This document shows, piece by piece, positions 31,099 to 39,772 of a DNA stretch of 64,000 bases. Each line of letters starts with the position of its first letter. The first letter of the stretch is position 1. This DNA is from Leifsonia sp052114085 (GTDB lineage: Bacteria > Actinomycetota > Actinomycetes > Actinomycetales > Microbacteriaceae): positions 3,534,001-3,598,000 of the forward strand of contig NZ_JBFREB010000001.1 of the NCBI RefSeq assembly GCF_052114085.1. The letters are read 5' to 3'. Under the pieces are notes generated by a model that was given only the letters and a program-made list of their open reading frames with translations, was not told where the DNA came from and searched no databases. Made by a program: the position numbers and the translations under genes.

Positions 31099-32169
31099 GT
31101 GAACGAACCCAGCACAGCCCAGGCCGCCCCGCGGCCCACGCTGGCCGCCGTCGCCCGGCTGGCCGGGGTATCCAACTCCACGGCGTCCCTCGCTTTCTCG
31201 GGCACCGGTCCCGTCTCCGACGCCACGCGTGAGCGCGTGCTCTCGGCGGCCAAGCAGCTGAACTACGCCGGCCCCGACCCGCGTGCGCGCTCCCTCCGCA
31301 CGGGCCGCTCCGGCATCGTCGGAGTCGTCATGGAGGAGCGCGTCCGCGACGCCTTCCGCGACCCGATCAAGATCGCGCTGCTCGACGGCATCACGGAGGA
31401 GATCGGCGCGATCGACGCGGGCCTCCTCATCCTGACGGACGCCGGGGAGGCGGCCCAGCGCATCGAGGACGCCCCGATGGATGCGGTCGTCCTGATCGGC
31501 TGCAGCCCCCGGCTCGACGAGTCGGTCGCCACCCTGCGCCAGCGCGGCATCCCGCTCGTCGCCATCGAGGGCGACCCCGCCGACGGCGTCCCGACCATCG
31601 GGCAGGACAACCGCGAGGCGACCCGCATCGCGGCGCAGCACCTCTACGAGCTCGGGCATCGTGACGTCGCCGTCGTGACCCTCTCGCTGACCCGGGACCG
31701 CGCTCGGGGGGAGCTCACGCCCGACCGCCTCGCCGCGGCGAGCTCCACCACCGCGCTGGATCGTCTCGCCGGTGCGCGCGACGTCTTTCCGGAGGCGGGC
31801 GGCTGGGTCACCCGTGGCTCCTTCGTCGAGGAGGGGCGCATCGCCGGCCGGGCGCTCCTCGAGCACCCGGGACACCGTCCGACGGCCATCATCGCCCAGA
31901 GCGACCTGCTCGCCGCCGGGGTCATCCGCGCCGCCGAAGAGCTCGATCTGAACGTGCCCGGCGATATCAGCGTCGTCGGTTTCGACGGTGTCCGGGTCGA
32001 CGGACTCTGGCCCTACGATCTGACCACTCTGGTGCAGCCGGCGGTCGACAAGGGCCGGGCCGCTGGTCGCGCCGTCGTCGAGATGCTGTCCGGCGGCGAC
32101 CCGCATCCCTCCACCTTCACGAGCGTCTTCCATCGGGGCAACACCACCGCGGCGCCGCGGGAGCCGTAG
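31099..32169 (+). CDS. LacI-family transcriptional repressor
   Basis: 356 residues from a GTG start. The DNA-binding helix-turn-helix is near the N-terminus: TLAAVARLAGVSNSTASLAF, then SGTGPVSDATRERVLSAAKQ, followed by the hinge LNYAGPDPRARSLRTGRSG. The periplasmic-binding-type core follows (IVGVVMEERVRDAFRDPIKI, GLLILTDAGEAAQRIED, PTAIIAQSDLLAAGVIRAAE, DISVVGFDGVRVDGLWPYDL). No Shine-Dalgarno is visible and the spacing from TAAGCT fits a leaderless message. The likely target is the palindrome just upstream that also controls the MFS gene. The inducer should be a sugar or a metabolite of the M20 amidohydrolase downstream. Confidence 0.92.
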   Translation: MNEPSTAQAAPRPTLAAVARLAGVSNSTASLAFSGTGPVSDATRERVLSAAKQLNYAGPDPRARSLRTGRSGIVGVVMEERVRDAFRDPIKIALLDGITEEIGAIDAGLLILTDAGEAAQRIEDAPMDAVVLIGCSPRLDESVATLRQRGIPLVAIEGDPADGVPTIGQDNREATRIAAQHLYELGHRDVAVVTLSLTRDRARGELTPDRLAAASSTTALDRLAGARDVFPEAGGWVTRGSFVEEGRIAGRALLEHPGHRPTAIIAQSDLLAAGVIRAAEELDLNVPGDISVVGFDGVRVDGLWPYDLTTLVQPAVDKGRAAGRAVVEMLSGGDPHPSTFTSVFHRGNTTAAPREP

Positions 32170-32192
32170 AGCGCCGGTCGTAGGCTGGCGGC

Positions 32193-33401
32193 ATGGATCT
32201 CGAAGCCCTCTACCGCGACCTGCACGCCCACCCCGAACTCGCCTTCACCGAACACCGCACCGCCGGTATCGTCGCAGACCGTCTGACCGGCCTCGGTCTC
32301 GAGGTGCACGCGGGCATCGCGACCACCGGGGTCGTCGGCGTCCTCCGCAACGGCGAGGGCCCGACGGTACTGCTCCGTGCCGACATGGATGCGCTCCCCG
32401 TCCGCGAACAGACCGGGCTCGCGTGGGCATCCAGCGAGACGGTGACCGACGACGCCGGTAACACCGTGCCGCTGATGCACGCGTGCGGCCACGACATCCA
32501 CATCACCTGCCTGCTCGGCGCGGTCGAGTCGCTGGTCGGCTCGCGGGGGGACTGGTCGGGCACCCTCATCGCCCTCTTCCAGCCGGCGGAGGAGCACGGC
32601 GGCGGCGCGCAGGTCATGGTCGAAGACGGGCTGTACGAGAAGATCCCCGTGCCGGATGTGGTGCTCGGCCAGCACGTACTGCCCGCGCCGGCCGGCATGG
32701 TCGGCGCGCACTCGGGCGCGGCCATGGCGGCCGTGGACACCATGGAGGTCACTCTGCACGGGCGCGGCGGCCACGGCTCCCGGCCCGAGACGACGATCGA
32801 CCCGGTCGTGATGGCCGCGGCGACGGTGATGCGGTTGCAGACCGTCGTCTCGCGCGAGATCGCGCCGCACGACACCGCGGTGGTCACGGTCGGCAGCCTG
32901 CACGCGGGAACCAAGAACAACATCATCGCGGCCGAGGCCACGCTCGGGATCAGCGTCCGCAGCTTCAACGAAGAGGTGCGCCAGCGCGTGCTCGACGGTG
33001 TGCACCGCGTCATCCGGGCGGAGTCGCAGGCGTCCGGTGCGCCGCAGGAACCCGACATGGAGTGGGGCGAGCGGTACCCGGTGACGGTGAACGACCCCGA
33101 CTCCACCGCGCGGGTCAATGCGGCGTTCGCCGCTGAGTTCGGGGAGGACAAAGTGCTGCACCCCGGTGCCCTCTCCGGCAGCGAAGACGTCGGCAACCTG
33201 GCCACCGCGGCCGGCGTACCGCTGGTCTACTGGATGCTGGGCGGTGCCGACCCGGAGACGGTGCTCGCCGCCACGGCCGCGGGGACGCTCGACACGGACA
33301 TCCCGTCGAACCACTCCCCGTACTTCGCACCGGTGCCGCAGCCGACGATCGACACCGGCGTGCAGGCGCTGGTGGTCGCGGCGCGGGAGTGGCTGGCGTA
33401 G
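32193..33401 (+). CDS. M20D amidohydrolase (IAA-amino acid/hippurate hydrolase-like)
   Basis: 402 residues. Metal ligands of the M20D group are in place: MHACGHDIHITCLLGAVESL (the H-x-C-G-H-D motif; Cys and His bind metal) and FQPAEEHGGGAQVMVEDGLY (two glutamates). The dimerisation domain (TMEVTLHGRGGHGSRPETTI) contains the conserved His, and GALSGSEDVGNLATAAGVPL holds the last metal-binding region. Such enzymes cleave N-acyl amino acids such as indole-3-acetyl-amino acids, hippurate or N-acyl-aminobenzoates. It begins 23 bp after the lacI stop on the same strand, so the two may be co-transcribed and respond to the same compound as the MFS gene. Cytosolic. Confidence 0.88.
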   Translation: MDLEALYRDLHAHPELAFTEHRTAGIVADRLTGLGLEVHAGIATTGVVGVLRNGEGPTVLLRADMDALPVREQTGLAWASSETVTDDAGNTVPLMHACGHDIHITCLLGAVESLVGSRGDWSGTLIALFQPAEEHGGGAQVMVEDGLYEKIPVPDVVLGQHVLPAPAGMVGAHSGAAMAAVDTMEVTLHGRGGHGSRPETTIDPVVMAAATVMRLQTVVSREIAPHDTAVVTVGSLHAGTKNNIIAAEATLGISVRSFNEEVRQRVLDGVHRVIRAESQASGAPQEPDMEWGERYPVTVNDPDSTARVNAAFAAEFGEDKVLHPGALSGSEDVGNLATAAGVPLVYWMLGGADPETVLAATAAGTLDTDIPSNHSPYFAPVPQPTIDTGVQALVVAAREWLA

Positions 33402-33427
33402 CGGGCGCGACCGGGGACCTTCGACCG

Positions 33428-33520
33428 CCTCCGTTTCCGTGGCGGCCGCCGACGCCGGTAACGGTCTCGGAAACGGAGGAGCTGCGGTTCGGCGCGCGGT
33501 GCGGGCACCGGAAACGGAGG
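33428..33520. repeat. CCTCCGTTTCCG/CGGAAACGGAGG intergenic repeat cluster
   Basis: CCTCCGTTTCCG (33428-33439) is the exact reverse complement of CGGAAACGGAGG at 33468-33479, and the latter is repeated at 33509-33520. A partial copy (CTCCTCCGTTGCCCG) follows 20 bases later. The cluster fills the convergent gap between the amidohydrolase and MATE genes, where a stem could stop both transcripts. It may be a family-specific extragenic repeat. Confidence 0.6.
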
Positions 33521-33565
33521 ACGGCCGGGCCGTCGTCGACGCAGGCTCCTCCGTTGCCCGACCGG

Positions 33566-34900
33566 TCAGACCGTCGCGCCCGCGCGCATCCACACGCGGC
33601 CTCGCGCCCGCAGCCCCAGGGTGACCGCCCGCGCACCCAGATAGCCGAGAGCGAATGCGGCGGTGAGAGCGGCCAGGCCGACGGCGTCGCGGCCGCCCCA
33701 GCTCGCGACCGCGACCGCGAGCGGGACGAAGACCGCCACGTTGAGCAGGCCGGTGAGCGCGAGATACCGCGCGTCTCCCGCACCGATCAGCACCCCGTCC
33801 AGCACGAAAACGTAACCGCCTAAGGGGGCACCGAGCCCGACGATCGCGAGGGACAGCGGCAACAGGGCGGCGACGGAGGAATCGTTCGTGAAGAGGGCCG
33901 CGGCGAACGGGCTCAGCGCGATCGTCACCAGGCCGAGCACGACTCCCGCCCCGATGCCCCAGCGGATGCACCGGCGCAGCACCGCGCGGACGCTCTCGAG
34001 GTCGCCCTCGCCCAGCCCCTTGCCGATCAGCGCCTGGGCAGCAATCGCCAGGGCGTCGAGCGCGAAAGCGAGGGTGGCGAACACGGTCATCGTCACTTGG
34101 AACGCGGCCAGCTCATCCGGTCCCTGCTGCGTCGCCGCGAAGACGGCGAGCAACATGGCCGCGCGCAGGCTTGCGGTACGGAGGAACAGCCAGCCTCCGG
34201 CGCGTGCCGTGCGGCCGATGCCGGTGTGGTGTGGAAGCAGCGGCGCCCCGACCCGACGGGCGTGCCGCGCGACGATCACCGCGTAGACCAGCACCATCGC
34301 CCACTGCGCCGCCACCGTTCCGAGCGCCGAGCCGGCGATCCCGAGCCCGGCGACGTAAATGAAGAGGTAGTTGAGCACGATGTTCGCCGCGAAACCGGCG
34401 ACCGCCACGGCCAGCGGAGTACGCGTGTCCTGGAGTCCGCGGAGCAGACCGGTCGCCGCGTAGACGAGGAGCATCGCGGGCAGGCCGAGCATCGACAGCG
34501 AGAGGTACTGCACGGCTTGGTCGCTCACCGAGGGGGATGCGCCGAAGAGCCCGACCAGGAACGGCGAGGCCGCCCATCCGGCAGCAGCAAGGACGACGCC
34601 CAGCACGAGCGCCAGCCAGCAGCCGTCGATGCCCGCGGCGACGGCACCGCGCTCGTCGCCGGCACCGAGGCGGCGGGCGACGGCCGGTGTCGTGCTGTAG
34701 GCGAGGAAGACCATCAGTCCGACGATCGTCTGCAGCACGGCGCTCGCGATGCCCAACCCGGCGAGGGGGTCGACGCCGAGGTGGCCGACCATGGCCGAGT
34801 CGGCGAGCAGGAAGATCGGCTCGGCGACGAGCGCGCCCAACGCCGGCACCGCGAGGCGCAGGATCTCCCGATCGACGGGACGGCGCAGGATGGTGCTCAC
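33566..34900 (-). CDS. MATE-family efflux transporter (DinF-like)
   Basis: 444 residues from the GTG at 34900 (MSTILRRPVDREIL); the reading frame extends far upstream of this but has no sensible protein there. Twelve helices in two related halves are visible, starting LAVPALGALVAEPIFLLADS, then AMVGHLGVDPLAGLGIASAV, the hallmark of the DinF branch. The second half shows ALDALAIAAQALIGKGLGEG and GYVFVLDGVLIGAGDARYLA. Such proteins export cationic drugs or toxins in exchange for protons or sodium. Starts 79 bp from the divergent orphan gene. No regulator of its own is seen. Confidence 0.88.
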   Translation of the reverse strand: MSTILRRPVDREILRLAVPALGALVAEPIFLLADSAMVGHLGVDPLAGLGIASAVLQTIVGLMVFLAYSTTPAVARRLGAGDERGAVAAGIDGCWLALVLGVVLAAAGWAASPFLVGLFGASPSVSDQAVQYLSLSMLGLPAMLLVYAATGLLRGLQDTRTPLAVAVAGFAANIVLNYLFIYVAGLGIAGSALGTVAAQWAMVLVYAVIVARHARRVGAPLLPHHTGIGRTARAGGWLFLRTASLRAAMLLAVFAATQQGPDELAAFQVTMTVFATLAFALDALAIAAQALIGKGLGEGDLESVRAVLRRCIRWGIGAGVVLGLVTIALSPFAAALFTNDSSVAALLPLSLAIVGLGAPLGGYVFVLDGVLIGAGDARYLALTGLLNVAVFVPLAVAVASWGGRDAVGLAALTAAFALGYLGARAVTLGLRARGRVWMRAGATV

Positions 34901-34979
34901 GACCGACAACGCTAGTCCCGCCCACCGACGCGCGGCCCTCGCTCCCGCCGATGTCGGTGGCCGAACGTACGGTGGACGC

Positions 34980-35603
34980 ATGAGCCACCTGATGCCCGAA
35001 CCGCTCGCCACCTGGACCTGGCGGCTGGAGCGGGTCCGCAGCGGGCGGACGGTGCTCACGCGGGCGCAGGCTGTAACGGCCCGCACCGATCTCGCGAACG
35101 ACCGGGCAGCGAATCCGGACACCTACGCCGGTTACGAAGACGAGTTCACGACGGCGCTCGACGAACTCGACGTGCTCTCGCGGCAGGCGAACCGCCACGA
35201 CGACCTCCTCTCCGTGATGGCGGCCGAGCGCCGGCGGGCCGAGCGTGAGGCGACCGCGAACGGCGCACCCGCCGATCCGCGGGCTGCGGCGCGCGGGCGC
35301 AGCTCGCTCGCGGCCGAGCACGATCGCGTGCCTTCAGGCCTCCCGGAGGCGCTGGACCAGTGGGTGCACCGGCTGATCCGGTACCGCGCGGGCGTCAAGA
35401 TCATCACGCCCATCGAGGCCGCGCGCGCCGAGATCCGCCTGCACAACGAGGCCGATCTGCAGCCAGACGCCTACCGGGCCGGAGTTGCTGCCGGCTACTA
35501 CCACCGGGCGATCCGTGAGCTGGGCGAGATCGCCACGGCGGAGCGTCCTGGCCGCCGCGATAGCGTGGGGATGGTGCGCCGGCTCAGCGGAATCGTCGCC
35601 TGA
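34980..35603 (+). CDS. Unknown protein with two tandem homologous halves
   Basis: 207 residues from the ATG at 34980. Two segments of about 60 residues read as an internal duplication. One is residues 8-66 (TWTWRLERVRSGRTVLTRAQ, then AVTARTDLANDRAANPDTYA and FTTALDELDVL) and the other residues 121-181 (LDQWVHRLIRYRAGVKIITP, then IEAARAEIRLHNEADLQPDA and YYHRAIRELGEIA). Both have W-x2-RL-x3-RxG, a basic turn, A-R-x-(D/E)-(L/I), the aromatic Y-x-AG-Y/V and a terminal LxEL helix. A charged linker (ERRRAEREATANGAP) separates them. The pattern is helical and probably cytosolic. No family name came to mind and no neighbour gives a clue. I am confident that it is coding. Confidence 0.75.
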   Translation: MSHLMPEPLATWTWRLERVRSGRTVLTRAQAVTARTDLANDRAANPDTYAGYEDEFTTALDELDVLSRQANRHDDLLSVMAAERRRAEREATANGAPADPRAAARGRSSLAAEHDRVPSGLPEALDQWVHRLIRYRAGVKIITPIEAARAEIRLHNEADLQPDAYRAGVAAGYYHRAIRELGEIATAERPGRRDSVGMVRRLSGIVA

Positions 35604-35671
35604 TCCAACATAGCGGTGGGCGGCGGGCCACTACGATCGAGCCGTACCGTTGACGTGACGAGGGGGGCACG

Positions 35672-36457
35672 GTGAGTCCGAACGAGGCGGCCGTATTGCT
35701 GGGAGTGTCGCCGTCCGCGACACCGGACGAGGTGCAGCGTGCCTACGTGACACGGCTGGCCGAGGTCGGCTCGGACGTCCCGCGTCGGGATGCGTTGACG
35801 GCGGCTCGGGATGCGCTGCTCGCCGCCTCAGCGTGGCAGGCGCCTGCGGCTCGGTCGCAGGGGGCGACTCCGACCGGCTACCCGCAGCAGCCCGGCTATC
35901 CGCAGCAGCCCGGCTACCCGCCCAACGGATACGCCCAGCAACAGCCCTATCCCACCACCGGCGCCCCGGCCCCGTGGTATCCGGCGGCTCCCGCGCGCCG
36001 CCGCATGTCCACCGGCGCCATCGTCGGCATCACGCTCGGCAGCATCACGGCCGGCCTTGTCGTGCTCCTCGTGGCCGTCTTCGCGATCGCCGCCGTCGTG
36101 CACAGCTCGGGCCGTATTGCGCAAGCAGAGAGCAGCTCCAGCGCGACGCCATTCGACGTTCCCTCCGGCGATCCTTCCGACGGTGGCTCCGACGGCACGG
36201 CAGTCGAGGACTACGACGTGGACGGCGTGCACGTCCACTACGTCGACGGCTGGACTTTCGAGCTCACGCCAGGCCAGACGTGCCCAGCGGCGACGGTCGT
36301 CGCGGGCTTCTCAGAGACGCCGGACGGCGATGTGGTCGACGAGTGGACCACGACTCTCGATCTGGAGGCGTCCGTGCCGTACACGTTGACCATCCCGGAC
36401 TCGGCGTCCGTCTACGAGTACGCGGGCATCGACACCGTCGACTGCGGCCAGGCGTGA
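35672..36457 (+). CDS. J-like N-terminus, Pro/Gln/Gly-rich linker, single-pass membrane protein
   Basis: 261 residues from a GTG with a GAGGGGGG ribosome site. Residues 1-50 look like a degenerate J-domain (NEAAVLLGVSPSATPDEVQR, then AYVTRLAEVGSDVPRRDALT and ARDALLAASAW), but the HPD catalytic motif is missing, so co-chaperone activity is unlikely. A linker with imperfect YPQQPG repeats follows, then one membrane helix (AIVGITLGSITAGLVVLLVA). The outer domain of about 120 residues is acidic with one cysteine pair (GQTCPAATVV, DTVDCGQA). The layout is like actinobacterial proteins annotated DUF4190/septum-related, but I cannot place it. It ends 54 bp before the ABC operon promoter. Confidence 0.7.
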   Translation: MSPNEAAVLLGVSPSATPDEVQRAYVTRLAEVGSDVPRRDALTAARDALLAASAWQAPAARSQGATPTGYPQQPGYPQQPGYPPNGYAQQQPYPTTGAPAPWYPAAPARRRMSTGAIVGITLGSITAGLVVLLVAVFAIAAVVHSSGRIAQAESSSSATPFDVPSGDPSDGGSDGTAVEDYDVDGVHVHYVDGWTFELTPGQTCPAATVVAGFSETPDGDVVDEWTTTLDLEASVPYTLTIPDSASVYEYAGIDTVDCGQA

Positions 36458-36474
36458 CGCGCAGAAAACACAAC

Positions 36475-36504
36475 TTTCACAAATTACTGAAACTGGCGTA
36501 GCAT
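36475..36504 (+). promoter_or_regulatory. Leaderless promoter and overlapping palindrome of the ABC exporter operon
   Basis: TTCACA (36476-36481) and TAGCAT (36499-36504) are 17 bases apart and end seven bases before the ATG at 36512, with no ribosome site between; transcription would start at or next to the ATG. TTTCA (36475-36479) and TGAAA (36488-36492) form an imperfect palindrome centred on AATT that covers the -35 box, the expected site for the GbsR/MarR repressor encoded at the end of the operon. Confidence 0.6.
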
Positions 36505-36511
36505 CCTGCCT

Positions 36512-37453
36512 ATGGATGCGGTGATCGACGTCTCCGGACTAGAAAAGCGATTCGGGCGCGTACGCGCCCTCGACGGGCTCGACCTGACCGTGACGGAGGG
36601 GACGGTCCACGGCTTCCTCGGCCCCAACGGTGCAGGGAAGTCCACAACCATCCGGGTGCTCCTCGGCCTCGCCCGCTCCGACGGCGGCACGGCGGCCCTG
36701 TTCGGGCGTGACCCGTGGAAGGATGCCGTCGACCTGCACCGCCGCATCGCGTACGTGCCCGGCGACGTCAGCCTCTGGCCGAACCTGTCCGGAGGAGAGG
36801 CGCTCGACCTCCTGGCCCGCCTGCGCGGCGGTGCCGCTGACCGGGCCGCGTACGCTGCCCGCAAGAAACGGCTCTTGGACGTCTTCCAGCTCGACCCGAC
36901 GAAGAAGGGTCGCGCGTACTCCAAGGGGAACCGGCAGAAGGTCGCTCTGGTTGCGGCGTTCGCGACGCCGGCCGACCTCTACATCCTCGACGAGCCGACG
37001 AGCGGCCTCGACCCGCTCATGGAGGCTGTCTTCGACTCCGAGATCCGACGCGTGGCAGCGGAGGGCGCGACTGTGCTGCTCTCCAGCCACATCCTGTCGG
37101 AGGTCGAGCAGCTGTGCGACCGCGTCACCATCATCCGTGCCGGCCGAACCGTCGAGACCGGGACGCTGGACGAACTCCGGCACCTCACCCGCACGGAGGT
37201 CACTTTCCGCACCGAGGGCATGGGTCAGGATGCGATGGCGCAGCTCCCCGGCGCCCATGACATCCAGGTGCGGGACGGGCGCGTGCGCTTCACCGCGGAC
37301 AGTGACGCGCTGTCGGCTCTGCTCAGTGCACTCGCCCGGATGGACGTCCGGGGTCTCACCGTCGCGCCGCCCTCGCTGGAGGAGTTGTTCCTGCGTCACT
37401 ACGGCGACGACACCGCCGATGCGCCCACCACCACCCAGGCGGCGGCACGATGA
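36512..37453 (+). CDS. ABC transporter ATP-binding protein
   Basis: 313 residues. Walker A is GPNGAGKSTT (37-46), the Q-loop follows, and Walker B is LYILDEPTSGLD. The signature is YSKGNRQKVALVAAF, a non-canonical form of LSGGQ seen in the ABC-2 exporter subgroup of actinobacteria. The H-loop is LSSHILSEVEQLC, and a C-terminal domain of about 100 residues is typical of DrrA/NatA-like proteins. The stop overlaps the permease start by four bases (ATGA). It hydrolyses ATP in the cytosol to drive the permease encoded next. Probably starts a leaderless mRNA and is controlled by the GbsR/MarR protein that ends the operon. Confidence 0.93.
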   Translation: MDAVIDVSGLEKRFGRVRALDGLDLTVTEGTVHGFLGPNGAGKSTTIRVLLGLARSDGGTAALFGRDPWKDAVDLHRRIAYVPGDVSLWPNLSGGEALDLLARLRGGAADRAAYAARKKRLLDVFQLDPTKKGRAYSKGNRQKVALVAAFATPADLYILDEPTSGLDPLMEAVFDSEIRRVAAEGATVLLSSHILSEVEQLCDRVTIIRAGRTVETGTLDELRHLTRTEVTFRTEGMGQDAMAQLPGAHDIQVRDGRVRFTADSDALSALLSALARMDVRGLTVAPPSLEELFLRHYGDDTADAPTTTQAAAR

Positions 37454-39144
37454 GCACGGCGACCGCCCCGCTCCAGCCGACGCGCGCCCGCGAAGCATCG
37501 CCGCGACCCGGAAGGTTCAGCACCCTGCGCGCCCTGCTCCGGCAGCGGCTGCGCCGCGACCGCTGGCAACTGGTCATCTGGTTGCTCTCGATCGGCGCGC
37601 TGGCCGCCTTCTCCGCCGCGAGCATCCAGCAGACCTACGCCAGCGCGGCCGCGCGCCTGCAGCTGATGCGGCTCGCCATCGCCGACCCGACCATCCTGGT
37701 CCTGCGCGGTCTGCCGCAAGGATCGACGCTCGCCGCCCTCACCTTCTTCGAGATCTTCACCTTCCTCGCGCTGCTGGCCGGGCTGATGAACACCTTTCTC
37801 GCGGTACGGCACTCGCGCGCCGAGGAGGAGTCGGGGCGTGCCGAGCTGGTCGCGGCGACCCCCGCCGCGCGGCTGCTGCCCACGGTGGCGACCGTCGGTC
37901 ATGCGGTCGTGGCGAACATCCTGCTTGCGGTGGTCACCGGCCTCGGTTTCATGGCCGTCGGTCTCCCCGTCGCCGGATCGCTTCTCGCCGGCGCCGTGAC
38001 GGCCGGCGCCGGCCTCGCCTTCTTCGGCGTCGGGCTGCTCCTGGCGCAGGTGATGAGCACGTCGCGCGGGGCGAACGGGTCCGCCGCGGCGGTCGTCGTG
38101 GCGGCGTACCTGGTGCGGGGCATCGGAGACGCGACCGGCACCCCGATCGGCGATGGGACGCACCTGAGGCCCGCGTGGCCGAGCTGGCTCAGCCCGATCG
38201 GCTGGGGGCAGCAGGCGGCCCCGTACACCGCCGACAATGGGTGGCCGCTGCTCCTCCAGATCGGTCTCGCCGCGGTCCTCGTCGCCGGTGTGTTCGCGCT
38301 CCAGGCCGTTCGCGACTCCGGTGCCGGCCTCATCGCGGAACGACCGGGACGAGCCGCTGCCTCGCCGGCGCTCTCCGGCATGCTCGGCCTGGCCTGGCGT
38401 CTGCAGCGGCCGGTCGTGATCGGCTGGGCCATCGGGGGTGCGTTGGGCGGCCTCCTCGCCGGTGCGCTGGGCAGTGCGATCAACAGCTCCCTTGCCGACA
38501 ATCCGAGCCTGGCCGGCATCCGTGAGGCGCTGCGACGCATCGGCGCCGGGGGAGCGGGACCGCTCATCGAGCTGTTCATCTCCGCGATCTTCTCGATCGT
38601 CGGCGTGCTCGCCGCGGCGTGCGCAGTGCAGGCGGTCATCCGGTTGCGGCAGGAGGAGCAGTCCGGGACCGCCGAGACGCTGCTCGCCGGGCCGGTCTCG
38701 CGCATCCGCTGGCTGTTCTCGTTCGTCACCGTCGGCGTGAGCGCCGTGCTGCTGGTACTGATTGCTGCAGCCATCGCGTCCGGGTTGTCGGCGATGGCGG
38801 CAGGGGAGGACCCATCGGTCATCGGTACCTCGATCGCGGCGGCGGCCGCCCAGCTTCCCGTCGCACTCGTCTACCTCGGTGTGCTGACCTTGCTCTTCGT
38901 CGTGCTGCCCAGCTGGACGGTTCCCGTCGGCTGGGCAGCCCTCGGCCTCGGTGCTTTCGTCGGCATCTTCGGGGGACTCATCCAACTTCCCGAATGGCTG
39001 CGACACGTCTCGCCCTTCGCCGACGTCCCCGTCGTCGTCGGGAACGTCGACTGGACCGGGGGATACTGGATGTTCGGCATCACGATCGCAGCCCTCGCCG
39101 GTGCCGCGGTGCTGATCCGCCGGCGCGATTTCGCCATCGGTTAG
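37450..39144 (+). CDS. ABC-2 type exporter permease, fused double-length
   Basis: 564 residues, about twice the usual permease, with twelve predicted helices in two halves. The first half starts ALLRQRLRRDRWQLVIWLLS and contains FFEIFTFLALLAGLMNTFLA; the second starts LAWRLQRPVVIGWAIGGALG and contains LLAGPVSRIRWLFSFVTVGV. The EESGRAELVAATPAAR and EEQSGTAETLLAGPVSR loops are the same position in each half, so the protein is an internal duplication. It matches the family of actinobacterial exporters annotated as polyketide/antibiotic ABC transporters that work with a single ATPase. Substrate unknown; the neighbouring regulator points to inducible detoxification. Confidence 0.88.
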   Translation: MSTATAPLQPTRAREASPRPGRFSTLRALLRQRLRRDRWQLVIWLLSIGALAAFSAASIQQTYASAAARLQLMRLAIADPTILVLRGLPQGSTLAALTFFEIFTFLALLAGLMNTFLAVRHSRAEEESGRAELVAATPAARLLPTVATVGHAVVANILLAVVTGLGFMAVGLPVAGSLLAGAVTAGAGLAFFGVGLLLAQVMSTSRGANGSAAAVVVAAYLVRGIGDATGTPIGDGTHLRPAWPSWLSPIGWGQQAAPYTADNGWPLLLQIGLAAVLVAGVFALQAVRDSGAGLIAERPGRAAASPALSGMLGLAWRLQRPVVIGWAIGGALGGLLAGALGSAINSSLADNPSLAGIREALRRIGAGGAGPLIELFISAIFSIVGVLAAACAVQAVIRLRQEEQSGTAETLLAGPVSRIRWLFSFVTVGVSAVLLVLIAAAIASGLSAMAAGEDPSVIGTSIAAAAAQLPVALVYLGVLTLLFVVLPSWTVPVGWAALGLGAFVGIFGGLIQLPEWLRHVSPFADVPVVVGNVDWTGGYWMFGITIAALAGAAVLIRRRDFAIG

Positions 39145-39175
39145 TGGATGCCATCGAGGAGACGGGACGGTTGCC

Positions 39176-39649
39176 ATGGCCAGTGACGAGGCGGCGCTCG
39201 CCGAGGTGATGGAGCACTCCGCGGCCGTCCTGACCGCCGCGGGTTTTCCGAAGATGCCCGCCCGCGTGCTGATGGCGCTGACCGTGACGGAATCGCCCGG
39301 CCTCACCGCTGCGGAGCTGGCCGAGCGCCTGGAGGTCAGCCCCGCCGCCATCTCGGGCGCTGTGCGCTACCTGCAGACGCTGGGCATCATCCGTCGGCTC
39401 GCGCAGACAGGGAGCCGCCGTGACCGCTATGAGCTACCCAGTGACTGGTATGCCCTCATGGTCCGCAACAGCCCGATCTACGGGGTGCTCGCGGACCAGG
39501 CGGAGGCGGGCCTGGCGGCCGTCGGAAACCCGGCCTCACCGGCGACCGAGCGCCTGCGCGACATGGCGGGCTTCTACCGCTTCATCCAGTCGCGCCTGCC
39601 GGAACTCATCGGCGAGTGGGAGCAGCTGCGAAGCGCGCGCGACGCCTGA
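39176..39649 (+). CDS. GbsR/MarR-type transcriptional regulator of the ABC exporter operon
   Basis: 157 residues. The winged helix is GFPKMPARVLMALTVTESPG, then LTAAELAERLEVSPAAISGA, the recognition helix VRYLQTLGIIRR and the wing LAQTGSRRDRYELPSD. A helical C-terminal region completes a GbsR-like protein. It is 31 bp after the permease on the same strand, the usual place for a co-transcribed repressor of an ABC exporter. The operator candidate is the TTTCA/TGAAA palindrome at the operon promoter. Its last 15 codons (LIGEWEQLRSARDA and stop) are duplicated 11.2 kb downstream, marking the edge of the RHS island. Confidence 0.85.
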   Translation: MASDEAALAEVMEHSAAVLTAAGFPKMPARVLMALTVTESPGLTAAELAERLEVSPAAISGAVRYLQTLGIIRRLAQTGSRRDRYELPSDWYALMVRNSPIYGVLADQAEAGLAAVGNPASPATERLRDMAGFYRFIQSRLPELIGEWEQLRSARDA

Positions 39650-39651
39650 GG
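39605..39651 (+). repeat. Left copy of the 47-bp repeat flanking the RHS island
   Basis: The 3' end of the GbsR gene including its stop (39605-39651) matches 50815-50861 at 42 of 47 positions by eye. It encodes LIGEWEQLRSARDA and the stop; the right copy encodes the same except Leu to Val. A gene 3' end duplicated at the far side of an inserted block is the classic mark of site-specific integration or of a duplication-mediated insertion. Confidence 0.75.
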
Positions 39652-39772
39652 GCTCGACATAAAAGTGTCCGCATTAGGTATCGGTACTTTGCGTCTGAAA
39701 TTCCTGACTCGATAACGTGAGCTAGCTTCGCGCGCTCCGCCGAGGCGATCCTTCGTTTCGGGGAGTCTCTCT

